Shown here piece by piece: positions 26,803 through 35,887 of a stretch of DNA of 64,000 bases (position 1 is the stretch's first letter; every line of letters starts with the position of its first letter). The DNA is from CAWAMD01 sp963783045 (GTDB taxonomy: Bacteria > Actinomycetota > Nitriliruptoria > Nitriliruptorales > Nitriliruptoraceae). The stretch covers positions 1,426,001 to 1,490,000 of the forward strand of contig CAWAMD010000005.1 of assembly GCA_963783045.1 (NCBI GenBank), read 5' to 3'. Both the position numbers and the translations under genes were made by a program. Under the pieces are notes generated by a model, which ran no database searches, was not told the DNA's origin, and saw only the letters and a program-made list of their open reading frames with translations.

Positions 26803-29800
26803 GTCACCGGGGCCGCGAGGCCCCGGCTCCATTGAGGCCAGGCGCCGGGTAGCCAGTCCGCCGTGCACCCGGTCACCGGGGCCGAGAGGCCCCGGCTCCA
26901 TTGAGGCACTCGGTACCGCTGGACCAGGCCGCGATCGGCCGGGTCACCGGGGCCGAGAGGCCCCGGCTCCATTGAGGCGTGACCCGGTCGCGACGCCTGG
27001 CCGTCGCTGCACTGTCACCGGGGCCGCGAGGCCCCGGCTCCATTGAGGCCCGACGACTCGCTCGGCGCCGACCGGGGGCTCCGCCGTGGTCACCGGGGCC
27101 GCGAGGCCCCGGCTCCATTGAGGCGACCATGTGCCAGCTCGCGACTCGATGGCGACGGCGGTGGTCACCGGGGCCGCGAGGCCCCGGCTCCATTGAGGCT
27201 CGGCGCGCAGTCGGCCGGGACAGTCGTCGGCCGCGGTCACCGGGGCCGCGAGGCCCCGGCTCCATTGAGGCAGCACGACGTGCGTCGGGCGACGCCAGTC
27301 GCAGGCGGGTCACCGGGGCCGCGAGGCCCCGGCTCCATTGAGGCTGATGGGCCGTGCCGGCTCACGCGAGCTGTCGCGCCGCGGTCACCGGGGCCGCGAG
27401 GCCCCGGCTCCATTGAGGCGTCGCGGCGCGGGTCGACGGCGTCGAGCTGTCGCGAGTCACCGGGGCCGCGAGGCCCCGGCTCCATTGAGGCGCTCGCGCC
27501 TGACGGCGACGCGCTCGGCCGCATGTCACCGGGGCCGCGAGGCCCCGGCTCCATTGAGGCGCCGCCGGCGTCGACCACAGCCGGCGTCGTCGGGTCACCG
27601 GGGCCGCGAGGCCCCGGCTCCATTGAGGCCGATCACCTGCACGCGAACCCGAAGCGTGTCGCGTGTCACCGGGGCCGCGAGGCCCCGGCTCCATTGAGGC
27701 GCGACACCCGCCGCCGACGCGCCTCGGACGGCGTGTCACCGGGGCCGCGAGGCCCCGGCTCCATTGAGGCCTGTTGCACAGACGCGTCCGCGAGCGCGCA
27801 GTCGCCGGTCACCGGGGCCGCGAGGCCCCGGCTCCATTGAGGCGGGCGTCCGACAAGGCCGCACTGCACGACTGCGCCGCGTCACCGGGGCCGCGAGGCC
27901 CCGGCTCCATTGAGGCCGCTCCGTGACGGCGCCGGGCGACGCCATCGGTCGGGTCACCGGGGCCGCGAGGCCCCGGCTCCATTGAGGCGACGAGCACGAC
28001 GACGAGCACGAGCAGCGACGCCACCGGTCACCGGGGCCGCGAGGCCCCGGCTCCATTGAGGCCCGAGCGCCCGGCGAACACCGTCGACGGCCGCGCCGGG
28101 TCACCGGGGCCGCGAGGCCCCGGCTCCATTGAGGCGATGAGCACGTCGACGACGGCGGCCACGTCGACGGCAGGTCACCGGGGCCGCGAGGCCCCGGCTC
28201 CATTGAGGCGCTGAAACTGTCGTGCCGGCGGCGTCCTCTGCGCGTGTCACCGGGGCCGCGAGGCCCCGGCTCCATTGAGGCCCGTTCACGGCTCGGCGTC
28301 GACGCCGGCCGACGTAGTCACCGGGGCCGCGAGGCCCCGGCTCCATTGAGGCGACACCCGGCTCTGACCGCCGTCTACCGTCGCCGTCACCGGGGCCGCG
28401 AGGCCCCGGCTCCATTGAGGCAAGTAGGAGGTCGCGCGGACGGCATCGCTCGCCCCAGGTCACCGGGGCCGCGAGGCCCCGGCTCCATTGAGGCGCGCCG
28501 CGAAGCGGCGGTCGTCGCAGGTGACGTCGGGTCACCGGGGCCGCGAGGCCCCGGCTCCATTGAGGCTGGCCTCGCGACATCGGGCGCGTGCGCGGGCCGT
28601 CGTCACCGGGGCCGCGAGGCCCCGGCTCCATTGAGGCGCATAACTGCTGTCGGACACGCAGGCCACTCGACCGGTCACCGGGGCCGCGAGGCCCCGGCTC
28701 CATTGAGGCCCGCGACGTCCAGCAGCCACGCTGCCGGCGACGGCAGGTCACCGGGGCCGCGAGGCCCCGGCTCCATTGAGGCTTGACATTCCGCGTCCGG
28801 TGTGTCGCGCGTCCGCGTCACCGGGGCCGCGAGGCCCCGGCTCCATTGAGGCGACGAGCTCCTCGAGCGGCCGGCGTCGCCGAGGGCGTCACCGGGGCCG
28901 CGAGGCCCCGGCTCCATTGAGGCCACTCCTCCGTCCGGTCAAGGATCGCGACACCGGGTCACCGGGGCCGCGAGGCCCCGGCTCCATTGAGGCCGGAACC
29001 GGCCGGTACTGCAGCCGCGCCTGGCGAGGTCACCGGGGCCGCGAGGCCCCGGCTCCATTGAGGCGCGCAACAGCGACGTGGCGCCGTGCTCGCAGCGCCG
29101 TGTCACCGGGGCCGCGAGGCCCCGGCTCCATTGAGGCGCGCGGTCGCAGCTCGACAGGGTCACGTCACGCTCAGAGTCACCGGGGCCGCGAGGCCCCGGC
29201 TCCATTGAGGCCAGACAGCGCCGTCGGCCCTCACGGCGCCGCCGCCCGTCACCGGGGCCGCGAGGCCCCGGCTCCATTGAGGCTTCCCGGCCGGCGGCAG
29301 CGCCGTCGACGCGTGCCGCGTCACCGGGGCCGCGAGGCCCCGGCTCCATTGAGGCGTCGCGACCGCGGCCGACGGCGGATGGTCGACGGCGTCGTCACCG
29401 GGGCCGCGAGGCCCCGGCTCCATTGAGGCGTCGACGTCGGGCCGGACCTGCGATGGCTGTCGCGATGGTCACCGGGGCCGCGAGGCCCCGGCTCCATTGA
29501 GGCGCCGCGCCCCGTCGACGCCGACTCGCCGGCGGGCCGCGTCACCGGGGCCGCGAGGCCCCGGCTCCATTGAGGCACAAGTGCCGTCCGTGCTCGCCTA
29601 AACCAGTATGCAGTCACCGGGGCCGAGAGGCCCCGGCTCCATTGAGGCCTCGCCGGACAGCCGGCGATGTCGCCGTCGCCGGGTCACCGGGGCCGAGAGG
29701 CCCCGGCTCCATTGAGGCACAGCGTGCGCGAGCCCGTCGGCGCCGACCCGGTCGGTCACCGGGGCCGAGAGGCCCCGGCTCCATTGAGGCGCTTCGCGGT

Positions 29801-31346
29801 CGATGTCGCGGACTGCGCGATGCCGGTCACCGGGGCCGCGAGGCCCCGGCTCCATTGAGGCCACGCCGCCGAGGCGCGATCGCGCCGGCCCGCGGTCACC
29901 GGGGCCGAGAGGCCCCGGCTCCATTGAGGCGCGCGCATCGAGGACGTCGCGTCGCGGTCGCACGTCGCTGGTCACCGGGGCCGAGAGGCCCCGGCTCCAT
30001 TGAGGCGACGCGAGCGTCGATGCTGCTGGCTCGGCGGCGCTCGGCGTCACCGGGGCCGAGAGGCCCCGGCTCCATTGAGGCCCGCGCAGGTCGCCGCGGC
30101 AGCCGCTCGCGACCGGAGTCACCGGGGCCGAGAGGCCCCGGCTCCATTGAGGCCGCGAGCCGATGCCGAGCGCGACGGCCCGCGCGTGGTCACCGGGGCC
30201 GAGAGGCCCCGGCTCCATTGAGGCCTCGACGGCGGAGCCTCGCGGTCGGCCGTCGACGTCACCGGGGCCGAGAGGCCCCGGCTCCATTGAGGCACGGCGG
30301 CCTGCGCGATCGAGCCGCAGGTCGCTACCGGTCACCGGGGCCGAGAGGCCCCGGCTCCATTGAGGCATACCCGCCGCGCGATGACCGTCCGCCGGCCGCG
30401 TCACCGGGGCCGAGAGGCCCCGGCTCCATTGAGGCCGACGCGGCTCGGCACGGCCGCGCCGTCGCGCGCGTCACCGGGGCCGAGAGGCCCCGGCTCCATT
30501 GAGGCGCGGCGACGGTCATCGGCGTGGCGCGCCGACGTGGTCACCGGGGCCGAGAGGCCCCGGCTCCATTGAGGCCCGGTCGCCCGGAGCGCGCTCGACG
30601 CCGCACCGGTCACCGGGGCCGAGAGGCCCCGGCTCCATTGAGGCACGGCCCGCGGCGCATCCGCTCGACGCCGTCGTGTCACCGGGGCCGAGAGGCCCCG
30701 GCTCCATTGAGGCCGGCGACCGCGCCGGCTCGCGACGCGGTACACGGTCACCGGGGCCGAGAGGCCCCGGCTCCATTGAGGCCTCGCGCGGCTTCGGCAC
30801 GTCGATCGTGCGCGGTGTCACCGGGGCCGAGAGGCCCCGGCTCCATTGAGGCCACGAGTGGAGCATCCCGCGTCCGGTCGGCACCGCGGCCGGAGCGTCA
30901 CCGGGGCCGAGAGGCCCCGGCTCCATTGAGGCGCGCCGGCCGCGCCACGGCTCGAGTCACCGGGGCCGAGAGGCCCCGGCTCCATTGAGGCACTCCGTCG
31001 CGTCGAGCCACGACGTACGCCGTGTCACCGGGGCCGAGAGGCCCCGGCTCCATTGAGGCAGTCGAGATCCGCGGCTGCCGACACGGAGGGTCACCGGTCA
31101 CCGGGGCCGAGAGGCCCCGGCTCCATTGAGGCGTCCCGGGCGAGGTAGTCGCCGATGATGCGTACGGGTCACCGGGGCCGAGAGGCCCCGGCTCCATTGA
31201 GGCGACCTCGCGACCGCGACCGACCTGGCCACCGACGGCGTCACCGGGGCCGAGAGGCCCCGGCTCCATTGAGGCAGGTCGTGGTCGGGCAATGTCGGCC
31301 CGTCCTCGGAGGTCACCGGGGCCGAGAGGCCCCGGTACATTGAGGT
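26803..31346 (+). CRISPR. Type I-G CRISPR array, 64 repeats and 63 spacers
   Basis: Counting by eye gives 64 repeats of 36 bp (GTCACCGGGG, then CCGCGAGGCC or CCGAGAGGCC, then CCGGCTCCAT, then TGAGGC). Spacers are mostly 33-40 bp, with one of 44 (before 30897) and one of 23 (before 30956). The repeat forms a perfect 8-bp stem CCGGGGCC/GGCCCCGG closed by GCGA or GAGA. GCGA repeats are numbers 1, 4-39 and 43; GAGA repeats are 2-3, 40-42 and 44-64. The last repeat (31312-31346) is 35 bp and degenerate (CCGGTACATTGAGGT), which marks the leader-distal end. The array reads open in several frames because the repeat contains no stop; those frames are not genes. Confidence 0.98.
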
Positions 31347-31357
31347 CTGCTGCGCGT

Positions 31358-31376
31358 CCGCGACCGGGAGTCGCGG
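31358..31376 (+). terminator. Candidate hairpin after the CRISPR array
   Basis: CCGCGAC (31358-31364) and GTCGCGG (31370-31376) form a perfect 7-bp stem with a 5-nt loop, 12 bases past the last repeat and before the convergent ThuA gene. Confidence 0.4.
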
Positions 31377-31484
31377 CAACACCGCATCCGGCAACGAGGA
31401 CTTCCCTGGCAGCTGACGGCTCTCAAGCCGACGGGGCCTCGCAGTCCGGCGCGGCCCATGTCCCGCGCTGGCCGCCGTGTCGGG

Positions 31485-32576
31485 TTAATGAGCGTCGGGG
31501 CGGCGTCGCCCGCCCCGGCGTCGTCGCCTCAGCGCCGCCCCGGCCGCCAGGCTCAGCAACGCTGCCCGCGCCACCCCGCCACCGGACCCGGTCGCCGGCA
31601 GCGTCGCAGCGGACGCCTCGTCCGAGGACGGTCCGGTCGTCGAGGGTCCGCTCGGGGCGGCGGATCCCTCCGACGGAGCGGCCCCGGGTTCGTCGTCAGA
31701 TCCTGCCTGCCCGCCGGCCACGTCGGAAGCGGCAGGGCGGCAGTCCGCCTCGACGCGACGGGCGGCCGTGAGGATCCCCCCGAGGACGTGGCGCCGGAAG
31801 TCGTCGAGCTCGTAGAGGTACGCCTCGTGGCCGAGTGCCGTGTACCAGGCGCGACCGTGGCCCACGTCGTGGCACCAGCTCATCGGGTGGTCGCCCATCG
31901 TCCCGGTCTCGCCCCCGGGGAAGGTCGGCGAGTCGGGCAGGTTGCTCGTGTTCGGGTCCTGCTCGTAGGTCGACTCGTCGATGCTCAACAGCACCCGCGC
32001 GCGGCCTCGCGGGTTCGCGCGGAAGGCGTAGAACTCCTCGAGAGGCAGGTCCCACCGCTCGGGGAGGTGCGCCGCCGATGGCTCGTCGGGCGCCTCGTTG
32101 ACGATCGTGCCCGACTGCTCCAGGGGATGGTTCTTGAACCAGGCGCCGGCGAGGAGCTCGCCGTAGAAGGGCCAGTCGTACTCCGTGTCGGCGGCGGAGT
32201 GGATGCCGACCCAGCCGCCGCCACGGCGCACGTAGCGCTCGAAGGCGTCCTGTTGCGAGGCATCGAGCACGTCGCCGGTCGTGCTGAGGAACACCACCGC
32301 GGCGAAGCGTGCGAGGTTGTCCGGCGTGAACGCCTTGGGGTCCTCGGTCGTCTCGACGGCGAAGCCGTTGTCCCGGCCGAGCTGCTCGATCATGAGCTTG
32401 CCGGCCTCGATCGAGTAGTGACGGAACCCGGTCGTACGCGAGTAGACCAGCACGCGGAAGGGGCCGGCGTCCGACCCCGCCCGCGCCCCGGCCGGCATGG
32501 CCCCGGCCGGCACCGCGATGCCCAGCAGCAGGGCCGTGACGAGCCCGGCGAGCGCGACCATGAGCACGCGCCTCAT
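31485..32576 (-). CDS. Secreted ThuA-like domain protein with LPxTG-type sorting signal
   Basis: 363 residues. ATG 32576 overlaps the stop of the GMC gene in ATGA. A signal peptide (VALAGLVTALLLGIAVPAGA) is followed by a ThuA/glutamine-amidotransferase-like domain: RVLVYSRTTGFRHYSIEAGK, VVFLSTTGDVLDASQQDAFE, GGGWVGIHSAADTEYDWPFY, GDHPMSWCHDVGHGRAWYTA. A Ser/Pro/Gly-rich linker then leads to LPATG at 326-330, a hydrophobic helix and an Arg-rich tail, the layout of a sortase substrate. ThuA proteins are linked to sugar use (trehalose, keto-glycosides). As third gene of the operon it probably works with the oxidoreductase outside the cell. Confidence 0.8.
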   Translation of the reverse strand: MRRVLMVALAGLVTALLLGIAVPAGAMPAGARAGSDAGPFRVLVYSRTTGFRHYSIEAGKLMIEQLGRDNGFAVETTEDPKAFTPDNLARFAAVVFLSTTGDVLDASQQDAFERYVRRGGGWVGIHSAADTEYDWPFYGELLAGAWFKNHPLEQSGTIVNEAPDEPSAAHLPERWDLPLEEFYAFRANPRGRARVLLSIDESTYEQDPNTSNLPDSPTFPGGETGTMGDHPMSWCHDVGHGRAWYTALGHEAYLYELDDFRRHVLGGILTAARRVEADCRPAASDVAGGQAGSDDEPGAAPSEGSAAPSGPSTTGPSSDEASAATLPATGSGGGVARAALLSLAAGAALRRRRRGGRRRPDAH

Positions 32577-34339
32577 CGCTGCCCCTCTGCCACGTCGCTG
32601 CCACGACCACCGGCACGACCGCTGCCGCGACCACCGGCCCGACCGCCGGCGATGCCGCGCGCGATCCGCAGCGAGTTCGCCATGATCGTCAGCGTCGGAT
32701 TGAAGCCGGGGAACGTCGGGAACGTCGAGGCGTCGACGACGTGGACGTTGTCGACCTCGTGCAGCCTCCCGTCCCGGTCGCACACGGTCGTGTCCGGGTC
32801 GTCGCCCATCCGGGCGGTACCCCCGATGTGGGCCGTGTACGTCATCGTCTCGCTGATAATGGCGTAGGGGATGATCGCGGCACCGATCGCGCCGGGCGAG
32901 GCCGCCGAGTACTCCTCGACCCGGGCCCCGAGCAGCAGCGCCGCGGCCTGCTCGTGACGATGGGGGCTGTAGGTGATGCGCGCCGACGGAAGGCCGTGGA
33001 AGTCCCTGACCTCCGGGTCGAGGTCGACCCGGTTGGCGGCCTGCGGCAGGTCCTCCTGGATCAGCTGCGAGCCGGCGACCCGCGCGTGCAGCGGCCCGAG
33101 GCGCATGAGCTGCTTGTGCGACGACCCGTAGCCGACGTAGCCGGCGAGCATCTGCGCCTCCTGCAGCGGCGGCACGCCGCTGCCGACCTGCACGAGCCCC
33201 GCCTTGACGTAGGGCACGCCGAGTGCGGTCACCTCCGGCCCGGTGAAGGGACCGACGAGGTCGTCGATCTCCAGCGTCGTGCTCTGGGCACGCAGCGGCT
33301 GCACGTCGTGGGGATAGAGCGCCCCGGCGAGCGTGAAGTTGTGGAACATGATGTTGCGGCCGACCTGGTCGGAGCGGTTGCCGAGCCCGTTCGGGTGCGC
33401 CCCGTTGGCGGACAGCAGCAGGAGCCGGGCCGTGTTGATCGGGCTGCCGGCGACGAGGATCACGTCGCCGCTGACCGCCTGCTGGCGCCCGTCAGCATCC
33501 AGGTAGCGGACGTGGGTGGCACGCCGGCCGTTCGGCGTGGTGTCGATGCGGTGGACGAAAGCCCGCTCGACGACCCGGACCCGGCCGGTCAGCATCGCTG
33601 GGTTCAACCACGACACGAGCGCGTCGCCGCGGGCGTTGATCGGGCAGCCGAAGCTCGAGCACAGCCCACAGGAGTTGCAGGCGGGGCGACCGTCGAACTC
33701 CGTGGAGTTGACCGCCGCCGGGTACGGGAAGGCCGTCATACCGACGCGGGCGGCACCCTCGGCGAGCAGCTGCGCGGCGTAGCCGGTCGGGTTCGGCGGC
33801 ATCACGAACTGCCGGCGGTGTGGTGCCTGCTCGAGCGTGCGGGCGGGCATCCGGTCCACGTCGCCCTGGACGCCGACGTGGTACTCGACCTCGTCGTAGT
33901 AGGGCTCGAGGTCGTCGTAGGTGATGGGCCAGTCGGCGACCTGGGCCCCCTCCATGCCTCCGAGGTCCGACAGCTCGTGGAAGTCGTGCCGCCAGAAGCG
34001 CGGGAACTTCGCGTTGTAGTGCATCGAGGTGCCGCCGACCGCCGCGCCGAGCTGCCCGAGCGCCCCCGTCGCCGACCGGGCGACGCCGTTCGCGGCCTGG
34101 CGCTGGGTGCGGATCGTGTAGGGCTCGAGCAGCCCGTCGGGGAACCCCAGCGCCCGGCTGGTCTTGATCTCGTCGCTGCTGTAGGAGGTGCCGAGGCGGC
34201 TGCTCGGGACCTCGCCGAGGCCGGGGCGCAGGTTGCGCCCGCGCTCCAGCACCGTCACGGACCAGCCGTTGCGCGCCAGCTCCCAGGCGGCGGTGCTGCC
34301 CGCCGCGCCAGAGCCGATGATGACCGCCTCACCCGCCAT
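32573..34339 (-). CDS. GMC-family FAD oxidoreductase (gluconate/fructose dehydrogenase-like large subunit)
   Basis: 588 residues from ATG 34339. The FAD-binding Rossmann motif AVIIGSGAAGSTAAWELARN lies near the N-terminus, a Cys-rich CNSCGLCSSFGCP stands near residue 225, and the catalytic region HIGGTARMGDD has H504. The close NVHVVDASTFPTFPGFNPTL is the GMC C-terminal signature. The partner with a Tat signal is encoded directly upstream (11-base overlap), as in three-subunit membrane sugar dehydrogenases, so it is probably exported with that partner. No cytochrome c subunit gene is visible nearby. Substrate is likely a sugar or sugar acid. Confidence 0.87.
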   Translation of the reverse strand: MAGEAVIIGSGAAGSTAAWELARNGWSVTVLERGRNLRPGLGEVPSSRLGTSYSSDEIKTSRALGFPDGLLEPYTIRTQRQAANGVARSATGALGQLGAAVGGTSMHYNAKFPRFWRHDFHELSDLGGMEGAQVADWPITYDDLEPYYDEVEYHVGVQGDVDRMPARTLEQAPHRRQFVMPPNPTGYAAQLLAEGAARVGMTAFPYPAAVNSTEFDGRPACNSCGLCSSFGCPINARGDALVSWLNPAMLTGRVRVVERAFVHRIDTTPNGRRATHVRYLDADGRQQAVSGDVILVAGSPINTARLLLLSANGAHPNGLGNRSDQVGRNIMFHNFTLAGALYPHDVQPLRAQSTTLEIDDLVGPFTGPEVTALGVPYVKAGLVQVGSGVPPLQEAQMLAGYVGYGSSHKQLMRLGPLHARVAGSQLIQEDLPQAANRVDLDPEVRDFHGLPSARITYSPHRHEQAAALLLGARVEEYSAASPGAIGAAIIPYAIISETMTYTAHIGGTARMGDDPDTTVCDRDGRLHEVDNVHVVDASTFPTFPGFNPTLTIMANSLRIARGIAGGRAGGRGSGRAGGRGSDVAEGQR

Positions 34340-35279
34340 GGCCGGCTCCCTCGGATCGTGAGGAGCTCCGACCGGCCGCGTCGAGCAGCCCGCGGACATG
34401 CTCCTGCATGCCGGTCAGCCGTCCGTCGCTGTGGGCGTGCATCCCGAGGACCGCCTCGGTGCTGGCGAGCGGGGCGAGGGCCATCAGGTCGTCGACGGTG
34501 AGGCCCGCGGGCAGCGCCGGCAGAGGGTCGTCGGAGCCGTCGCGGTGCTCGACCTGCTCCCGTGTCCAGCCGCGCGGCTGCACGTCCCCGTCCCAGCCGA
34601 TGAGCTGCCAGCCGACCAGCTCCCGGTTGCCGCCGTACTCCGGAGGTCCGTACAGCAGCTCGAGCGTGTGCGGGAAGGCGACGTCCACCAGCGCGGCGAC
34701 GGCCGGGTCGTCGGACGTGCGCAGGATCGCGTCGCGGGCCGGGGCGGGGAGGTCCGCGAACCCGAGCCCGTCCGGTGCGGCGGCGTCCAGGGCAGCCAGA
34801 CCGTCGCGGTAGGTCCTCTGGTAGCCGGGCACCGGCCCGTTGAACTCGAGCTCGGGGCGGCCGCCGGAGCCCTCGATCCGCAGCCGCCAGGCCGTCGCCT
34901 CGTAGTCGTCGAGCGGGAGGAACTGCTCGAAGTAGTTGACCTCCGAGCCGGCACGGTCCGAGAACGGCGCCCCGGCGTAGATCCGCGGCGGGTCGACGAG
35001 GAACGCACCGAGCAGGGCGTCGATGGCCTCGGCGCAGCCGGCCGCCACGGCCCCCGGGTCGGGATCCTCGGGCGGGCCGGGCACGAACCGGTCCACGAGT
35101 GCGCGGAGCGTGGCGAGCTCGTGAGCGGTGAGGAACAGCGGACCGTCCCCGTCGACGACGACGGCGGCGCCGGCGGGATCGCCGCCCCGCCCGACCGGCA
35201 CGAACACCGCGAGCCCGAGCGCCGCGGCGCCCCGCAGCACCGTTCGGCGGGTCATGCGCCGGGGGTCGTCGTTCGTCAC
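34329..35279 (-). CDS. Gluconate 2-dehydrogenase subunit 3 family protein (Tat-exported)
   Basis: 316 residues; GTG 35279 has GCAGGAGCG ahead. A twin-arginine signal RRTVLRGAAALGLAVFVPVG opens the protein, followed by the small-subunit pattern FLTAHELATLRALVDRFVPG, typical of gluconate 2-dehydrogenase subunit 3. This subunit often carries the Tat signal for the whole complex, so the GMC partner is likely moved folded across the membrane. First gene of a three-gene operon (this gene, GMC, ThuA). Confidence 0.83.
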   Translation of the reverse strand: MTNDDPRRMTRRTVLRGAAALGLAVFVPVGRGGDPAGAAVVVDGDGPLFLTAHELATLRALVDRFVPGPPEDPDPGAVAAGCAEAIDALLGAFLVDPPRIYAGAPFSDRAGSEVNYFEQFLPLDDYEATAWRLRIEGSGGRPELEFNGPVPGYQRTYRDGLAALDAAAPDGLGFADLPAPARDAILRTSDDPAVAALVDVAFPHTLELLYGPPEYGGNRELVGWQLIGWDGDVQPRGWTREQVEHRDGSDDPLPALPAGLTVDDLMALAPLASTEAVLGMHAHSDGRLTGMQEHVRGLLDAAGRSSSRSEGAGHGG

Positions 35280-35887
35280 GGTTCAGCGCTCCTGCCGGCG
35301 GGTCCCGTGGGCGTCTCGGACGGGACTTCGACACGGTCGGAGGCGATCCCTCCCCCGGTCGGCCCGGTCGCGAGACGGGTCGGCGTCGCACCCCGGGGTG
35401 TCTGTCACAGGGCCCCTGTAGGGTCTGGACCGCGTCCGGGGAGTCCACCGATCAGCGGTCGAACCCGGCGCCCGCGAGGTCCACCACGTCGACTTCTACG
35501 CGAACGGCGCCAGACCAACGTCGACAACGGCGTGACGAGCTGCACCCGTCACCACGACACCGTCCACGAGGGCGGCTGGACGCTCACCATGGACCCCGAC
35601 ACGGGTGCAGTCTCGGTGACGTCCCCGGACAGTCGCACCACCTACACCAGCCACCCCCACGGCGTGGTCGGCAGCGTGGGTGAGCGCGACGCACCTTGCC
35701 GTCGCTCAACGGCCGTAACGATCCTGTGCCCACACGCGGGCGCCATTCGCACACGGTCGCGCAACGTGACGCTCTGAAGCACGTTGTCGCAAGGAACGCT
35801 TGACGTCCGTGACGCCATCCGAGCAGCGTACCCGGCGCCCGGACGGGCTCACCGTCACCGGGGCGGGCGAGTCCCCAGGAGGCGCGC
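35280..35887. other. Intergenic region carrying an HNH-nuclease gene remnant
   Basis: 608 bases between the divergent operons at 35279 and 35888. Apart from the HNH remnant at 35440-35690 I see no gene, repeat or strong hairpin. Promoters for both sides must lie here but none is obvious. Confidence 0.5.
35440..35690 (+). pseudogene. Remnant of a DUF222/HNH endonuclease gene
   Basis: The plus strand gives REVHHVDFYANG, then, after a one-base shift near 35508, TNVDNGVTSCTRHHDTVHEG and GWTLTMDPDTGAVSVTSPDS. This is the C-terminal HNH domain (HH..V.N...C..HH..VH) of the abundant actinobacterial DUF222-HNH proteins. The N-terminal DUF222 part and a start are missing, so this is a fragment left by decay or by a failed insertion. 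Confidence 0.6.

Noticed and set aside
26726..31343. Many open frames on both strands giving repeated GPRGPGSIEA or EPGPRGPGD peptides, looking like collagen-type proteins
   Set aside because: They are translations of the 36-bp CRISPR repeat, which has no stop in several frames; they break at random spacers and have no ribosome binding sites.
31347..31484. Second CRISPR-associated or anti-CRISPR gene after the array
   Set aside because: The 138 bases to the ThuA stop hold only a short hairpin and no plausible frame.
32741..34501. 586-codon plus-strand frame opposite the GMC gene
   Set aside because: Antisense shadow of a gene with FAD and GMC signatures.
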